A DNA stretch of 24,861 bases, from positions 1 to 24,861 of the forward strand of contig DASTBA010000090.1 in assembly GCA_035712285.1 (NCBI GenBank), written 5' to 3'. The position numbers and the translations under genes are program-made. This DNA comes from CAMLHP01 sp035712285 (GTDB taxonomy: Bacteria; Gemmatimonadota; Gemmatimonadetes; Gemmatimonadales; GWC2-71-9). Under the pieces are notes generated by a model. That model saw only the letters and a list, made by a program, of their open reading frames with translations, had not been told where the DNA came from and ran no database searches. The stretch's first letter is position 1. Each line of letters starts with the position of its first letter. This document shows positions 1 to 8,300 of this stretch, one piece after another.

Positions 1-95
1 CCCCAGCGCACGATGCAGACATTGAGGAAACTGCCGAGCACGAGCCCGAGCACCGCCGCCAGCGTCGTGAGGAGCCAGGGAGGCAGGTCAGTCAC
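1..95 (-). CDS. Prepilin peptidase (A24 family), N-terminal fragment
   Basis: Only the first 31 codons are in the window; the gene runs off the left edge. Read on the minus strand from the GTG at 95-93, it gives a short hydrophilic start, then a hydrophobic helix ending in GSFLNVCIVRW. That is the hallmark N-terminal segment of type IV prepilin leader peptidases (PilD/GspO/ComC family: G-S-F-L-N-V-x-I-x-R), which cleave and often N-methylate type IV pilins and type II secretion pseudopilins in the inner membrane. The GTG overlaps the TGA of the upstream methyltransferase gene, and GAGG lies a few bases upstream of it, so translational coupling is likely. The catalytic aspartates and the zinc-binding CXXC pairs lie outside the window, so activity cannot be judged. 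Confidence 0.75.
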   Translation of the reverse strand, partial: MTDLPPWLLTTLAAVLGLVLGSFLNVCIVRW

Positions 96-855
96 GCTGT
101 ACCTCGTAGAGCAGGATGGCGGCCGCCGCCGCGACGTTGAGCGACTCGGAACCCTCAGCCAGCGGAATCGAGACCGACCGGTGTGCCAGTCTTGCGACGG
201 CGTCCGAGATGCCGGCGCCCTCGTTCCCTACCACGAGGGCCAGGCGCTCCGGGCGCTGGCCGCGGTCCAGCGGTTCGCCATCGGCCGCCGCGAGCCAGAC
301 GCTGGCGGACTGCTGCGCGGCCCACGCGCCGAATTCGCTCACGTCCGCCGCGACGCAGGGAAACCGGAAGGTGGCGCCCATCCCGGCGCGCAGCACCTTC
401 GGGTTGGTGAGTTCGGCGGTGCCGGCGAGGGCGATGACGCCGCGAGCGCCGAGGCCGAACGCGGTGCGGGCAAGGGTGCCGACATTGCCGGGGTCCTGCA
501 CCGCATCGAGCACCAGCACCGTGTCCCGCGGCCGCATCGCAATGTGATCCAGGCTCCAGCGCGGAGGTGCGATGACGGCGATAATTCCCTGCGGGTGGTC
601 GGTGTCGGCCAGCTCGGCGAGCTGGTCGGACGGTACGTCGTGCAGCCGCACGCCGGCGGCGGTGAGCGCCGCCTTGAGCGACTTCCCGCGCGCCGTCGCT
701 TCCAGCGCCGGCCCGACCACGGCGCCGCGGAACTCGAGGCCGGCCGCATGTGCCTCCTCGACCAGGCGGACGCCCTCCGCCAGCGCCAGGCCGCGCCGCT
801 CGCGGCCGCGCTTGAGCTTGAGGTCACGCACAGTCGAGATCAGGGAGTTGCTCAT
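88..855 (-). CDS. SpoU/TrmH-family RNA 2'-O-ribose methyltransferase
   Basis: A 255-residue SAM-dependent methyltransferase of the SPOUT superfamily, which methylates ribose 2'-OH of rRNA or tRNA. An N-terminal substrate-binding domain (about 1-95, ending in TDHPQGIIAV) is followed by the three SpoU motifs: LDAVQDPGNVGTLARTA near 115 (with the conserved Asn and Arg), LALVVGNEGAGIS near 208, and SIPLAEGSESLNVAAAAAI near 230, which form the trefoil-knot cofactor site. Length is normal for RlmB/TsnR-like enzymes. The exact substrate nucleotide cannot be read from sequence; 23S rRNA is the commonest for this architecture. The chosen ATG at 855 is preceded by AAGGA with a short spacer. The gene overlaps the downstream prepilin peptidase start by a few bases. 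Confidence 0.88.
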   Translation of the reverse strand: MSNSLISTVRDLKLKRGRERRGLALAEGVRLVEEAHAAGLEFRGAVVGPALEATARGKSLKAALTAAGVRLHDVPSDQLAELADTDHPQGIIAVIAPPRWSLDHIAMRPRDTVLVLDAVQDPGNVGTLARTAFGLGARGVIALAGTAELTNPKVLRAGMGATFRFPCVAADVSEFGAWAAQQSASVWLAAADGEPLDRGQRPERLALVVGNEGAGISDAVARLAHRSVSIPLAEGSESLNVAAAAAILLYEVQRD

Positions 856-956
856 CTCATCCTTGATGCGGGTGAACCGCTAGATTACGACGAGTGAGCG
901 TCGACGGTCGCCTGTCAGTTCCGACGCCATCACGTGTCCATGAGAGCCGGAGCGTC
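856..956. promoter_or_regulatory. Divergent intergenic region between the methyltransferase gene and thiD
   Basis: This 101-bp spacer separates two divergently read genes and so should hold both promoters. The best minus-strand -10 candidate is TAATCT (complement of 882-887), about 27 bases before the methyltransferase ATG; I see no good -35 partner. On the plus strand no convincing sigma-70 pair is visible. An open frame continues from 894 into thiD, but the better-supported thiD start is at 957. Confidence 0.3.
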
Positions 957-1742
957 ATGAAGATTGCCCTGAGCATCGCCGGTTCCGATTCCGGCGGCGG
1001 CGCCGGCATCCAGGCGGACCTCAAGACCTTCCTGCAGTTCGGGGTCCACGGCACCACCGCCATCACGGCACTCACCGCCCAGAACACGCTGGGCGTCACG
1101 GGAGTGCACGCAGTGCCGGCCGCATTCCTGTCGGCGCAGCTCGCCGCCCTGCTCTCCGACCTTCCGCCCGATGCCGTCAAGACCGGGATGCTCGCCGACG
1201 CGTCCCTGGTGCGGATCGTGGCGGGCGTGGCCCGGGAGCGTGCCTGGGAGCGCCTCGTGGTGGATCCGGTCATGGTCGCCTCGGCTGGCGACCGGCTCCT
1301 CACGACCGACGCCGAAGCCGTCCTGCGCGACGAACTGCTGCCGCTGGCCGCGCTCGTCACCCCCAACCTGGATGAGGCCGAGATCCTGCTCGGCACGACC
1401 GTGCGCGATCCGGTCGCCATGGAGCGGGCCGGGCGCGCCCTGCTCGAGCTGGGGGCCCGCGCCGCCCTCATCAAGGGCGGGCATCTTGCCGGGGACACCG
1501 TCACCGACGTGCTCGTGCTCCGTGACGACGTGCAGCGCTTCACCCGCCCGCGCATCAACGTGGCCGGTGCCCACGGCACCGGCTGCACACTCTCGGCCGC
1601 CATCACCGCCGGGCTCGCCAACGGCGAGCCCTTGCCGGCCGCTGTCGAGGCCGGGCTCCGCTTCGTGGCCCGGGCCATCGAATCCGCACCATCACTCGGC
1701 CGAGGGCACCCGCCGCTCAACCACGGCGTGGCCGCAGTCTGA
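957..1742 (+). CDS. thiD: Hydroxymethylpyrimidine / phosphomethylpyrimidine kinase
   Basis: A 261-residue cytosolic kinase of the PfkB/ribokinase superfamily that phosphorylates HMP and HMP-phosphate for the pyrimidine half of thiamine. The start MKIALSIAGSDSGGGAGIQADLKTF is the diagnostic ThiD N-terminus; VKTGML near 75 and VVDPVMVASAGDRLL near 101 follow. AHGTGCTLSAAI near 205-216 carries the anion hole and the conserved cysteine (C210) of ThiD. The ATG at 957 is chosen over an in-frame upstream start at 894 because family homology begins there and GGAG lies just before it, although the spacer is short. No other thiamine gene is adjacent. It converges with the phosphorylase gene, with only three bases between the two stop codons. 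Confidence 0.92.
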   Translation: MKIALSIAGSDSGGGAGIQADLKTFLQFGVHGTTAITALTAQNTLGVTGVHAVPAAFLSAQLAALLSDLPPDAVKTGMLADASLVRIVAGVARERAWERLVVDPVMVASAGDRLLTTDAEAVLRDELLPLAALVTPNLDEAEILLGTTVRDPVAMERAGRALLELGARAALIKGGHLAGDTVTDVLVLRDDVQRFTRPRINVAGAHGTGCTLSAAITAGLANGEPLPAAVEAGLRFVARAIESAPSLGRGHPPLNHGVAAV

Positions 1743-1745
1743 ACG

Positions 1746-2573
1746 TCAGCCTGCGCGCGCCAGCACGCCCTCGACGAGATCACCCAGCGCCTGCTGCACC
1801 TTGTTCGCCGTTTCCATCACCTCAGCGTGCGACAGGCTATGGTGCGCGATGCCGGCGGCCAGGTTGGTGATGGTGGAAATGCCGAGACAGCGCATGCCGC
1901 GCGCCCGTGCGGCGATCACCTCGATCACGGTGGACATGCCGACGGCGTCGGCGCCCAGCCGTTCCAGCATGCGCACCTCCCCGGGCGTCTCGTAGTTCGG
2001 CCCGAGGAGGCCGGCGTAGATCCCCTCCGCCAGCGGGATGCTCTTCTCCTGCGCGACCGCGCGTGCGAGTCCGCGCAGCCCCGGATCGTACGCCGCCGAC
2101 ATGTCGGGAAAGCGGTCCTCACCCGGGAGCGCCTCGCCCACCAGCGCATTGCGGCCGGTGAGGTTGAGGTGATCGCTGATCAGCATGAGAGTGCCGGCGT
2201 CGAACGTGCGCCGGATGCCGCCCGCGGCGTTGGTCACGACCAGCGTGCGCACGCCAAGTTCGGCGAAGACCCGCACCGGCAGCGCGCTCAGGTCCGCGCC
2301 GTGCCCCTCGTACATGTGAAAACGGCCGCTCTGCAGCAGCACCCGCCGGGCGCCGATCCGGCCCGCAATCAGCTCCCCCGCATGTCCCTGTACCGTCGGC
2401 AGCGGAAAGCCGGGGATCTCGCGGTACGAAATGGTCGCGGGGCTCGCGACACGGGACGCGAAGCCGCCCAGTCCCGACCCCAGCACCACGGCAACCTCCG
2501 GCTGGAAGCCGGCGAGCCGCGATCGCACCGCATCGGCCGCGGCGCTGATGGCGGCCGTCCGCTCGTCTCCCAT
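1746..2573 (-). CDS. Purine nucleoside phosphorylase (class I, trimeric type)
   Basis: A 275-residue enzyme that splits inosine/guanosine-type nucleosides with phosphate to free base and (deoxy)ribose 1-phosphate. It matches the PNP/MTAP family throughout: VVLGSGLGGFA (phosphate-binding Ser33), QGHAGEL (His64), SGRFHMYEGH (Arg84, His86), VTNAAGGI, SDHLNLTGRN, and the purine site GPNYETPGE (Glu195), VGMSTVIEVI and ITNLAAGI (Asn237). The Glu/Asn pair is typical of the 6-oxopurine-specific trimeric enzymes rather than hexameric DeoD, so adenosine would have to be deaminated first, which the operon's adenosine deaminase can do. It is the last gene of the scavenging operon. A GGAGG lies nine bases before the ATG at 2573, in the short gap after the transporter stop. 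Confidence 0.93.
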   Translation of the reverse strand: MGDERTAAISAAADAVRSRLAGFQPEVAVVLGSGLGGFASRVASPATISYREIPGFPLPTVQGHAGELIAGRIGARRVLLQSGRFHMYEGHGADLSALPVRVFAELGVRTLVVTNAAGGIRRTFDAGTLMLISDHLNLTGRNALVGEALPGEDRFPDMSAAYDPGLRGLARAVAQEKSIPLAEGIYAGLLGPNYETPGEVRMLERLGADAVGMSTVIEVIAARARGMRCLGISTITNLAAGIAHHSLSHAEVMETANKVQQALGDLVEGVLARAG

Positions 2574-2590
2574 CGTGGCGTCGCCTCCGG

Positions 2591-4033
2591 TCAGAGCAGC
2601 ATGCCGGCGATGGTCGCCGACAGGAAGTTGGCCAGCGTGCCGGCGAGCATGGCGCGGAAGCCGAGGCGGGCGAGATCACCCTTGCGCTCGGGGGCCAGCG
2701 AGCCGATGCCGCCGATCTGGATGCCGACCGACCCGATGTTGGCGAAGCCGGCGAGCGCGAACGACGCGATGGTGAAGGCACGCACCGAGAGCACGTCCTT
2801 CATCGGGCCCAGCTGCGAGTAGGCGATGAACTCGTTGAGGACGGCGCGGGTGCCGAGCAGGCCGCCGACGATCTCGCTCTCCTTCCACGGCACGCCCATC
2901 GCCCACGCCACCGGCCGGAGCACCCAGCCGAAGATGGTCTGCAGGCTGTCGGGGAACCAGTGCGCGAAGCCGTGGATCCAGCCGAACAGCCCGTTGACCA
3001 GCGCCACCAGCGCCAGGAAGCTCACCAGCATGGCGATCACGTTGAGCATGAGGTAGAGCCCTTCGCTGGTCCCGCGCGAGGCGGCATCCACCACGTTCAC
3101 GTCGGTCTTCGGGATCTCGAGCCTGGTGTTGCCGTAGGTCTCCGGCACTTCAGTCTCGGGCTCGAAGAGCTTGGCCATCATGATGGTGCCGGGCGCCGTC
3201 ATGATCACGGCGGTGAGGAGGTGCCGCGCCTCGATGCCGAAGGCGATGTACGCCGCCATGATCGAGCCCGAGACATGCGCCATGCCCGAGGTCATCACCG
3301 TCATCAGCTCGGACCGCGTCATCCGCGGCAGGAACGGCCGGATGGTGAGCGGCGCCTCGGTCTGTCCCATGAAGATCGAGGCGGCCACGTTGAGGCTCTC
3401 GGCGCCGCTGGCCCCCAGCACCTTGCTCATCACCACCGCGAAGGCGCGGACGATGACCTGCATGATGCCCAGGTAGTACATGATGGCGAAGAGGGCGGAG
3501 ACGAAGATGATGGCCGGCAGGATCTGGAAGGCGAAGATGACGCCGAGACTGGAGTGCTGCTTGCCGATCTCTCCGAAGACGAACTCGGAGCCGGCATAGG
3601 AGAAACTCAGCACCTTGGTGACGAAGGCGCCCAGTGCGCGGAAGATCTCCTGGCCCAGGGGCACGCGGAGCACGAAGATGGCGAATAGCAGCTGCAGGCC
3701 CAGCCCCCACGCGACGATCTTCCAGCGGATGGCGCCGCGCCGGTGGGACATCGCGAACCCGATGCCGATGATGAGCGCGATGCCGAGGAGGCCGGAAAGC
3801 CGGCCCGCGAGGGGCGTGGTGTCAGGGCCGGACGGCGTGGTCAGGTCGGCGGCCGGGGCCGGGGCCGGTGTGGCGCCCGGGCTCCCCTGCGTGGCCTGGG
3901 CCAGCAGCGGCGCCACCGCGCGCTGAGTGGCGCCGGGAATGAGGAACGGCGCTGCCAGCGCCACGCCCACCAGCACAACGGCCAGGACCAGCCTGCGTCC
4001 CTTGAGAGACCATCCCCCGCCCTTGCTGCCCAT
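2591..4033 (-). CDS. Concentrative nucleoside transporter (NupC/CNT family)
   Basis: A 480-residue inner-membrane cation/nucleoside symporter. The CNT core runs from about 75 to the end with the substrate-site signatures MGQTEAPLTIRP, SGMAHVSGSIM, NEFIAYSQL and GFANIGSVGIQIGGIG. These correspond to the Gln-Thr-Glu, Asn-Glu and Ser-containing hairpin/helix motifs of structurally studied CNTs. The core is preceded by an unusual extension: a basic, hydrophobic segment (about 12-33) resembling a signal peptide or extra helix, then an Ala/Pro/Thr-rich stretch (about 45-75). I take ATG 4033, not the GTG at 4042, because GAGGTG sits six bases before 4033 and overlaps the earlier codon. It lies between adenosine deaminase and PNP, so it most likely imports purine nucleosides for them. 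Confidence 0.92.
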   Translation of the reverse strand: MGSKGGGWSLKGRRLVLAVVLVGVALAAPFLIPGATQRAVAPLLAQATQGSPGATPAPAPAADLTTPSGPDTTPLAGRLSGLLGIALIIGIGFAMSHRRGAIRWKIVAWGLGLQLLFAIFVLRVPLGQEIFRALGAFVTKVLSFSYAGSEFVFGEIGKQHSSLGVIFAFQILPAIIFVSALFAIMYYLGIMQVIVRAFAVVMSKVLGASGAESLNVAASIFMGQTEAPLTIRPFLPRMTRSELMTVMTSGMAHVSGSIMAAYIAFGIEARHLLTAVIMTAPGTIMMAKLFEPETEVPETYGNTRLEIPKTDVNVVDAASRGTSEGLYLMLNVIAMLVSFLALVALVNGLFGWIHGFAHWFPDSLQTIFGWVLRPVAWAMGVPWKESEIVGGLLGTRAVLNEFIAYSQLGPMKDVLSVRAFTIASFALAGFANIGSVGIQIGGIGSLAPERKGDLARLGFRAMLAGTLANFLSATIAGMLL

Positions 4034-4063
4034 GTGGTGCACCTCGCGCCTGGGTTGCCTGCC

Positions 4064-4081
4064 CGCCGCCGGCCGGCGGCG
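4064..4081. repeat. GC-only perfect palindrome after the deaminase stop
   Basis: An 18-bp perfect inverted repeat made only of G and C lies directly after the adenosine deaminase stop codon (minus strand) and about 30 bases before the transporter start. It has no spacer for a loop beyond its central GGCC and no T-run, so a Rho-independent terminator is not supported. It could be an mRNA-stability or attenuation element, or chance in such GC-rich DNA. Confidence 0.3.
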
Positions 4082-4082
4082 C

Positions 4083-5108
4083 CTACGGGATCACGCCAAG
4101 TTCCTCCGCCGCCCGCTCCATCATCACCTGGCGCTCGGGCCAGGGAAGGAATGCACTCTCGAATCCGTTCAGCATCATGCGCACGATGCCGCTCCGGGAG
4201 AGGCCCAGCGCCGACTGCGCCAGGTGGTATTCTCCGCTCAGCGTCACGTCGCTCATCAACCAGTTGTCGGTGGCGAGGGTGACATTGAGCCCCGCCGCCA
4301 GGTACCGGCCCACCGGGTGCGACCCGGCATCCCGGACCGCACGCGTCTGGATGTTGCTCGTGATGTTGGTCTCGATGCAGATCCGGCGGTCCCGCACGTA
4401 GTCCTGCAGCACCGGATCCTCATGCAGCCGTGTCCCGTGGCCAACGCGCGACGCGTGGCACCGGAAGACCGCGTCCGCCACCGACTCGGCGCCGGCGGCC
4501 TCCCCGGCATGGACCGTGACGGCCAGGCCACCCTCCACCGCCGCGTCGAAGGCCCGCGCGTGGTGGCTGGCCGGATACCCCGACTCCGGCCCCGCCAGGT
4601 CGAAGGCCACGACGCCGCGGTCCCGCGCCGTCACGGCGTGCCGCGCAATCTCCAGCGAGATCGCCGGCTCCTGATGCCGGAGCGCGCAGCAGATGATGCG
4701 CGCCGTGATGCCGAAGTCCCGCTCGCCACGCTGGAGGCCGGACCACTCCGCCGCAAGCACCTCGTCCAGCGTGAGGCCGTCCCGGCAGCTGAGCCGCGGG
4801 CAGTAGCGCACCTCAATGTAGCGCACGCCGTCCCGGACGGCGTCCTCGCACATCTCGTAGGCCACCCGCTCGATGGCCTCGGGCGTCTGGAGCAGGGCGA
4901 TGGTCAGCTGGAAGCGGGCGAGGTAGTCCTCGAGGTTCCGGGCATCATCCACCCGCATGTGGCGGCGGAGTGCCTCCGCGTCGTTCGCCGGAAGCGGTAC
5001 CCGCGCCGCGCGCGCCAGGTCCAGCATCGTCGCCGGACGGAGCGAGCCGTCGAGGTGCACATGGAGTTCCGCCTTGGGCAGGCGGCGCAGGTCCTCACGC
5101 GTCAGCAT
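4083..5108 (-). CDS. add: Adenosine deaminase
   Basis: A 341-residue zinc amidohydrolase that converts adenosine/deoxyadenosine to inosine/deoxyinosine. The TIM-barrel metal and catalytic residues are visible in order: ELHVHLDGS (His16, His18), FDLAGPESGYP near 169, HAGEAAG (His200 ligand, Glu203 proton donor), RVGHGTRL (His224) and LATDNWLMSD (Asp281 ligand). The last motif reads T-D-N instead of the N-T-D-D of the mammalian enzyme, so the second aspartate, which contacts purine N7 there, is Asn282. I believe some bacterial family members share this, but could not check. Adenine deaminase and related aminohydrolases are alternatives. The ATG at 5108 overlaps the upstream small gene by 14 bases; the gene sits between a nucleotidase and a nucleoside transporter. 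Confidence 0.9.
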   Translation of the reverse strand: MLTREDLRRLPKAELHVHLDGSLRPATMLDLARAARVPLPANDAEALRRHMRVDDARNLEDYLARFQLTIALLQTPEAIERVAYEMCEDAVRDGVRYIEVRYCPRLSCRDGLTLDEVLAAEWSGLQRGERDFGITARIICCALRHQEPAISLEIARHAVTARDRGVVAFDLAGPESGYPASHHARAFDAAVEGGLAVTVHAGEAAGAESVADAVFRCHASRVGHGTRLHEDPVLQDYVRDRRICIETNITSNIQTRAVRDAGSHPVGRYLAAGLNVTLATDNWLMSDVTLSGEYHLAQSALGLSRSGIVRMMLNGFESAFLPWPERQVMMERAAEELGVIP

Positions 5109-5313
5109 CGGCCCGCCGCGCCGAGGTGATCACCCGCAGGATGGCACCGGCGCCCAGGATGGCGCCCGGATCCACCTGAATGCCGCGCCCGTCCGTGGCG
5201 TATGCCCCGTGACCGAGGCGATCGGCGAGGGCCGGGTCGGCGAGGGCGACGGCTGCCTGTACGGTGCTGCCGGCCGGCACATCCACCGGCCGTTCATTCA
5301 CGAAGACACGCAT
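5095..5313 (-). CDS. Small ThiS/MoaD-like beta-grasp protein, function unknown
   Basis: A 72-residue protein with no family I can name firmly. Its layout is that of a ubiquitin-like beta-grasp protein: a strand MRVFVNERPVDVPAGSTV resembling the ThiS start (x-V-N-G-x-x-x-x-x-x-G-x-T-V), a helix about 20-32 (QAAVALADPALAD), then GAYATDGRGIQVDP and a final strand GAILRVITSA resembling the ThiS end (G-D-x-V-x-I-V-x-x-x). Instead of the Gly-Gly C-terminus needed for thiocarboxylate chemistry it ends in a charged tail, ARRADADA, so sulfur transfer is unlikely. It starts 11 bases after the nucleotidase stop and overlaps adenosine deaminase by 14 bases, so it is co-translated with salvage enzymes. 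No clear Shine-Dalgarno is seen, which also points to coupling. Confidence 0.7.
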   Translation of the reverse strand: MRVFVNERPVDVPAGSTVQAAVALADPALADRLGHGAYATDGRGIQVDPGAILGAGAILRVITSARRADADA

Positions 5314-5324
5314 GGGAGTCGGGA

Positions 5325-8300
5325 TCAGGGTGCAAGTGGCCGGATGCGCAGCGCGGCATCGGCGCGCACCGGACCGCGCTGGCGTCCGAGCCAGGTGATC
5401 AGCGCTTCGAGATCGGTCATGCCGGTGGATTGCCAGCGCGCGCCATTGAGCATCGTGAAGCCGGAGCCGCCGGTGGACATGAAGTCGTTCACGGCGAGCG
5501 TGTACGTCCGGTCGTCCCGCAGTGGCCTGCCACCGGCGAGCCGCACCGACACCAGCCGCTGCCCGTCAGGCCTGGTGCGGTCGAAGACCATCGTGACGCC
5601 GGCGATGTGGGCGTCCGGACGACCGCCCTTCACGGCGAACTCCAGCGCCGCCCGGATCACGCTGCCCTTGACGCGTGCCTTCACGAGATTGTTGCCGAAC
5701 GGCTGGAGCTGGAAGAGATCGCGGTAGGTCACCGGCCCCTTCGGCAGGTCGCTCCGGATGCCGCCGTTGTTCATGATGGCTACGTCAGCGTGCGCCATCG
5801 CGCGCTGGGCATCCGCGATCAGGTTGCCGAGCGGATACTGTCCGTCATGCCCCAGGCGGACCAGCGAGTCGGCGAGCATCGCGACCGGGTGCGCGGCCAG
5901 CGAGTCGGTACGGAGCCGGTAGCCTGCCACCAGCACGGCCTCGACGCTGTCGGGCGTGACGCGGTCGGCGAAGGCATCCCACACCGCCGTGCGCCAGTGC
6001 CGGGAGCCATCCTCCGCCTGCACCAGGTCCATGACCCCGAGCGCCGTGCCGCTACTGCGAGCCTGCACGATCGGAATGCCGTTGACCATGGTGTTGTTGA
6101 GCTGGTGCGTGTGGCCCGCGACGATCGCGTCCACGGCGCCCGGTGGCAGGTCACGGGCGAGGTCCATGATCTCGCCCCTGCAGCCGAGGGAATCGCACAC
6201 CGCGCCGGCATGGGCCACCAGCACCACGAGGTCAGGATGCTGCGCGTGCACCGTGTCGAGCACGCCGGCGAGCGCCGCCGCGCCACCCGGGAAGGCGAGG
6301 CCCTTCACGTTGGCGGCCTTCACGATGCTCTTCGTCACCTCGGTGATGTAGCCCACGACCGCCACCCGGAGCGAGCCCACGGTCAGCATCGCCCAGGGCC
6401 GGGCCCACGCCGGCCGGCCGCCGGCCGTGGAGTCGTAGACGTTGGCGAGGAGCCAGGGATACCGGGCCTGGTGCATCCGCGCCCGAAGCGTGTCAATGCT
6501 CCAGTCGAAGTCGTGATTGCCCACCGCCGCGGCGCCAAGCCCGAGCTGGTTGAGCGCGTCCACCATGGAGCGCCCGTACACCATGTTCGACTCGAGCGTC
6601 CCCTGCATTTCGTCCCCGGCATCCAGCTTGAGCACCGTGCAGCGGCACTGGGCCGCGGCGCTGTCCATCAGCGACTCGATCACCGCCATGCCGCCCATGC
6701 CGCGACCCCTGGACCACGGCTTCGCCTCGGTGGTGAGGGCGCCGTGCAGGTCGTTGGTGGTGAGGATGCGGAGCAGGATGTGTTCGGAGGCGACGCGCCG
6801 CTCGCCCTTGGCATCGGGCGCTCCCTGCAGCCGTGCGACCTGCTCCGCCATCGCGGGCGGCACGATGCGCCAGTTGTGCTCATCGTAGGTCGCCGGACTG
6901 ATCGTGCCAAGAGCCTTCAGGCGATCGGCGAGGAGGTCGCGGATGTTCTCGCCGCGGTCGTAGATCACCGGCGCGCCCTTCAGCATGGTGTACCCGCCGC
7001 CGCCCTCCTGGCGATAGCTGTTGACCGCCATGGTGAAGGTATCGGCCGGTCGTACTGCCTTTCCGCCCACCGCCAGCTGCACGATGCGATCGCCCACCGG
7101 CCGCGACAGGTCCATGTCGTAGGACGCGCCGGACACCATGTCGAAGTTGTAGCCCGGAATCTCGGGGTTGATGGAGACCCGGCCGGCGCCGTCGACCACG
7201 TAGTACTTCGCGCTCTGCTCGAGGTAGGCCTTGAGCGCCGCGCCCGAGATCCGCACGGCGCGGAGGGTGTTCTCGTAGGGATAGATGCTGGCGACGTCGG
7301 ACAGGCGCACCGGGCCAGCCGGGAACCCGCCGCCCAGGTTGAACGCCGCCGCCGCCGAGAGCTGGGCTCCGGTTACCTCGCGCTGGACCGCCTGGACAAA
7401 TCCGATGATCGCCGTGGGCCCCGTCCGCGCCAGCGCCGACGGCATGGCGCCGGTGGCGGTCGCCAGCGGCTGGCGCACCCAGGCGCGGACGCTGTCATGG
7501 TCCGCCTGCAGGGCGGCCACCACCCGCGGATCCGGCCGGACACCGGCGAGCGGCACGAGGTCCGCATGCCAGCGCACGGGAGTCCAGCGGCCGTCACGAC
7601 GCACGAGATCCACGTGCATCACCACGACGCTCTGCGCCCAGTTCTTCGGCTGGATGAAATGCACGCCGTTCAGCACCGAGTCCCGCATCTCGCGATGGGA
7701 ATGCCCCACCACCACGAGGTCCGGCCGGACCGGGAAGCTGGCGAATTCGGCGGCCACGTTCTCGATGCCGACGCCGGTGGTGTCGTAGGACGACGGGCCG
7801 TCCATGCCGCTGTGGATCAGGACGATGTCGAAGTCGGACTTCCGGCGGAGTTCCGGCAGCACGCGCCGGGCGGCCGGCGGGATGCGCTCGAGCCGGACCC
7901 GGCCTGCCACATTCTTGCGGTCCCAGATCATCACGCCTGGCGTCGTGAAGCCCGCGACCCCGATCCGCACCCCCTGGCGCTCGAGCACGACGTACGGGCG
8001 GTAGGCTAGCGTGTCCCCGGGAAGGCCGCGGATGTTGGCACTTACATAAGGAAAGCGGGCCCCGTCGAGCGCCCGGGCCAGGGTCGCGAGCCCCCAGTTG
8101 AATTCGTGGTTCCCCAGGGTCGCCACGTCGTACCCCACGAGATTCATCGCGCGGAGCATCGGGTTCGTGTCCTGCGGGGCCACCCGCGCGAAGTACGCGG
8201 CGAACGGGTCGCCCTGGATCAGGTCCCCCGAATCCACCAGCAGCACCTGCCCGGGCCAGGCGGCGCGGAGCGAATCCACCACGGTGGCGACCCGCGTGAG

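Noticed and set aside
4064..4081. GC palindrome as an intrinsic terminator of add
   Set aside because: No T-run, almost no loop, and the downstream transporter is in the same direction with normal operon spacing.
5202..8009. A 935-codon plus-strand open frame
   Set aside because: It is antisense to the double nucleotidase, whose motifs are unmistakable; the plus-strand translation is rich in His/Arg/Gly and has no recognisable domain. High GC makes such long shadow frames common.
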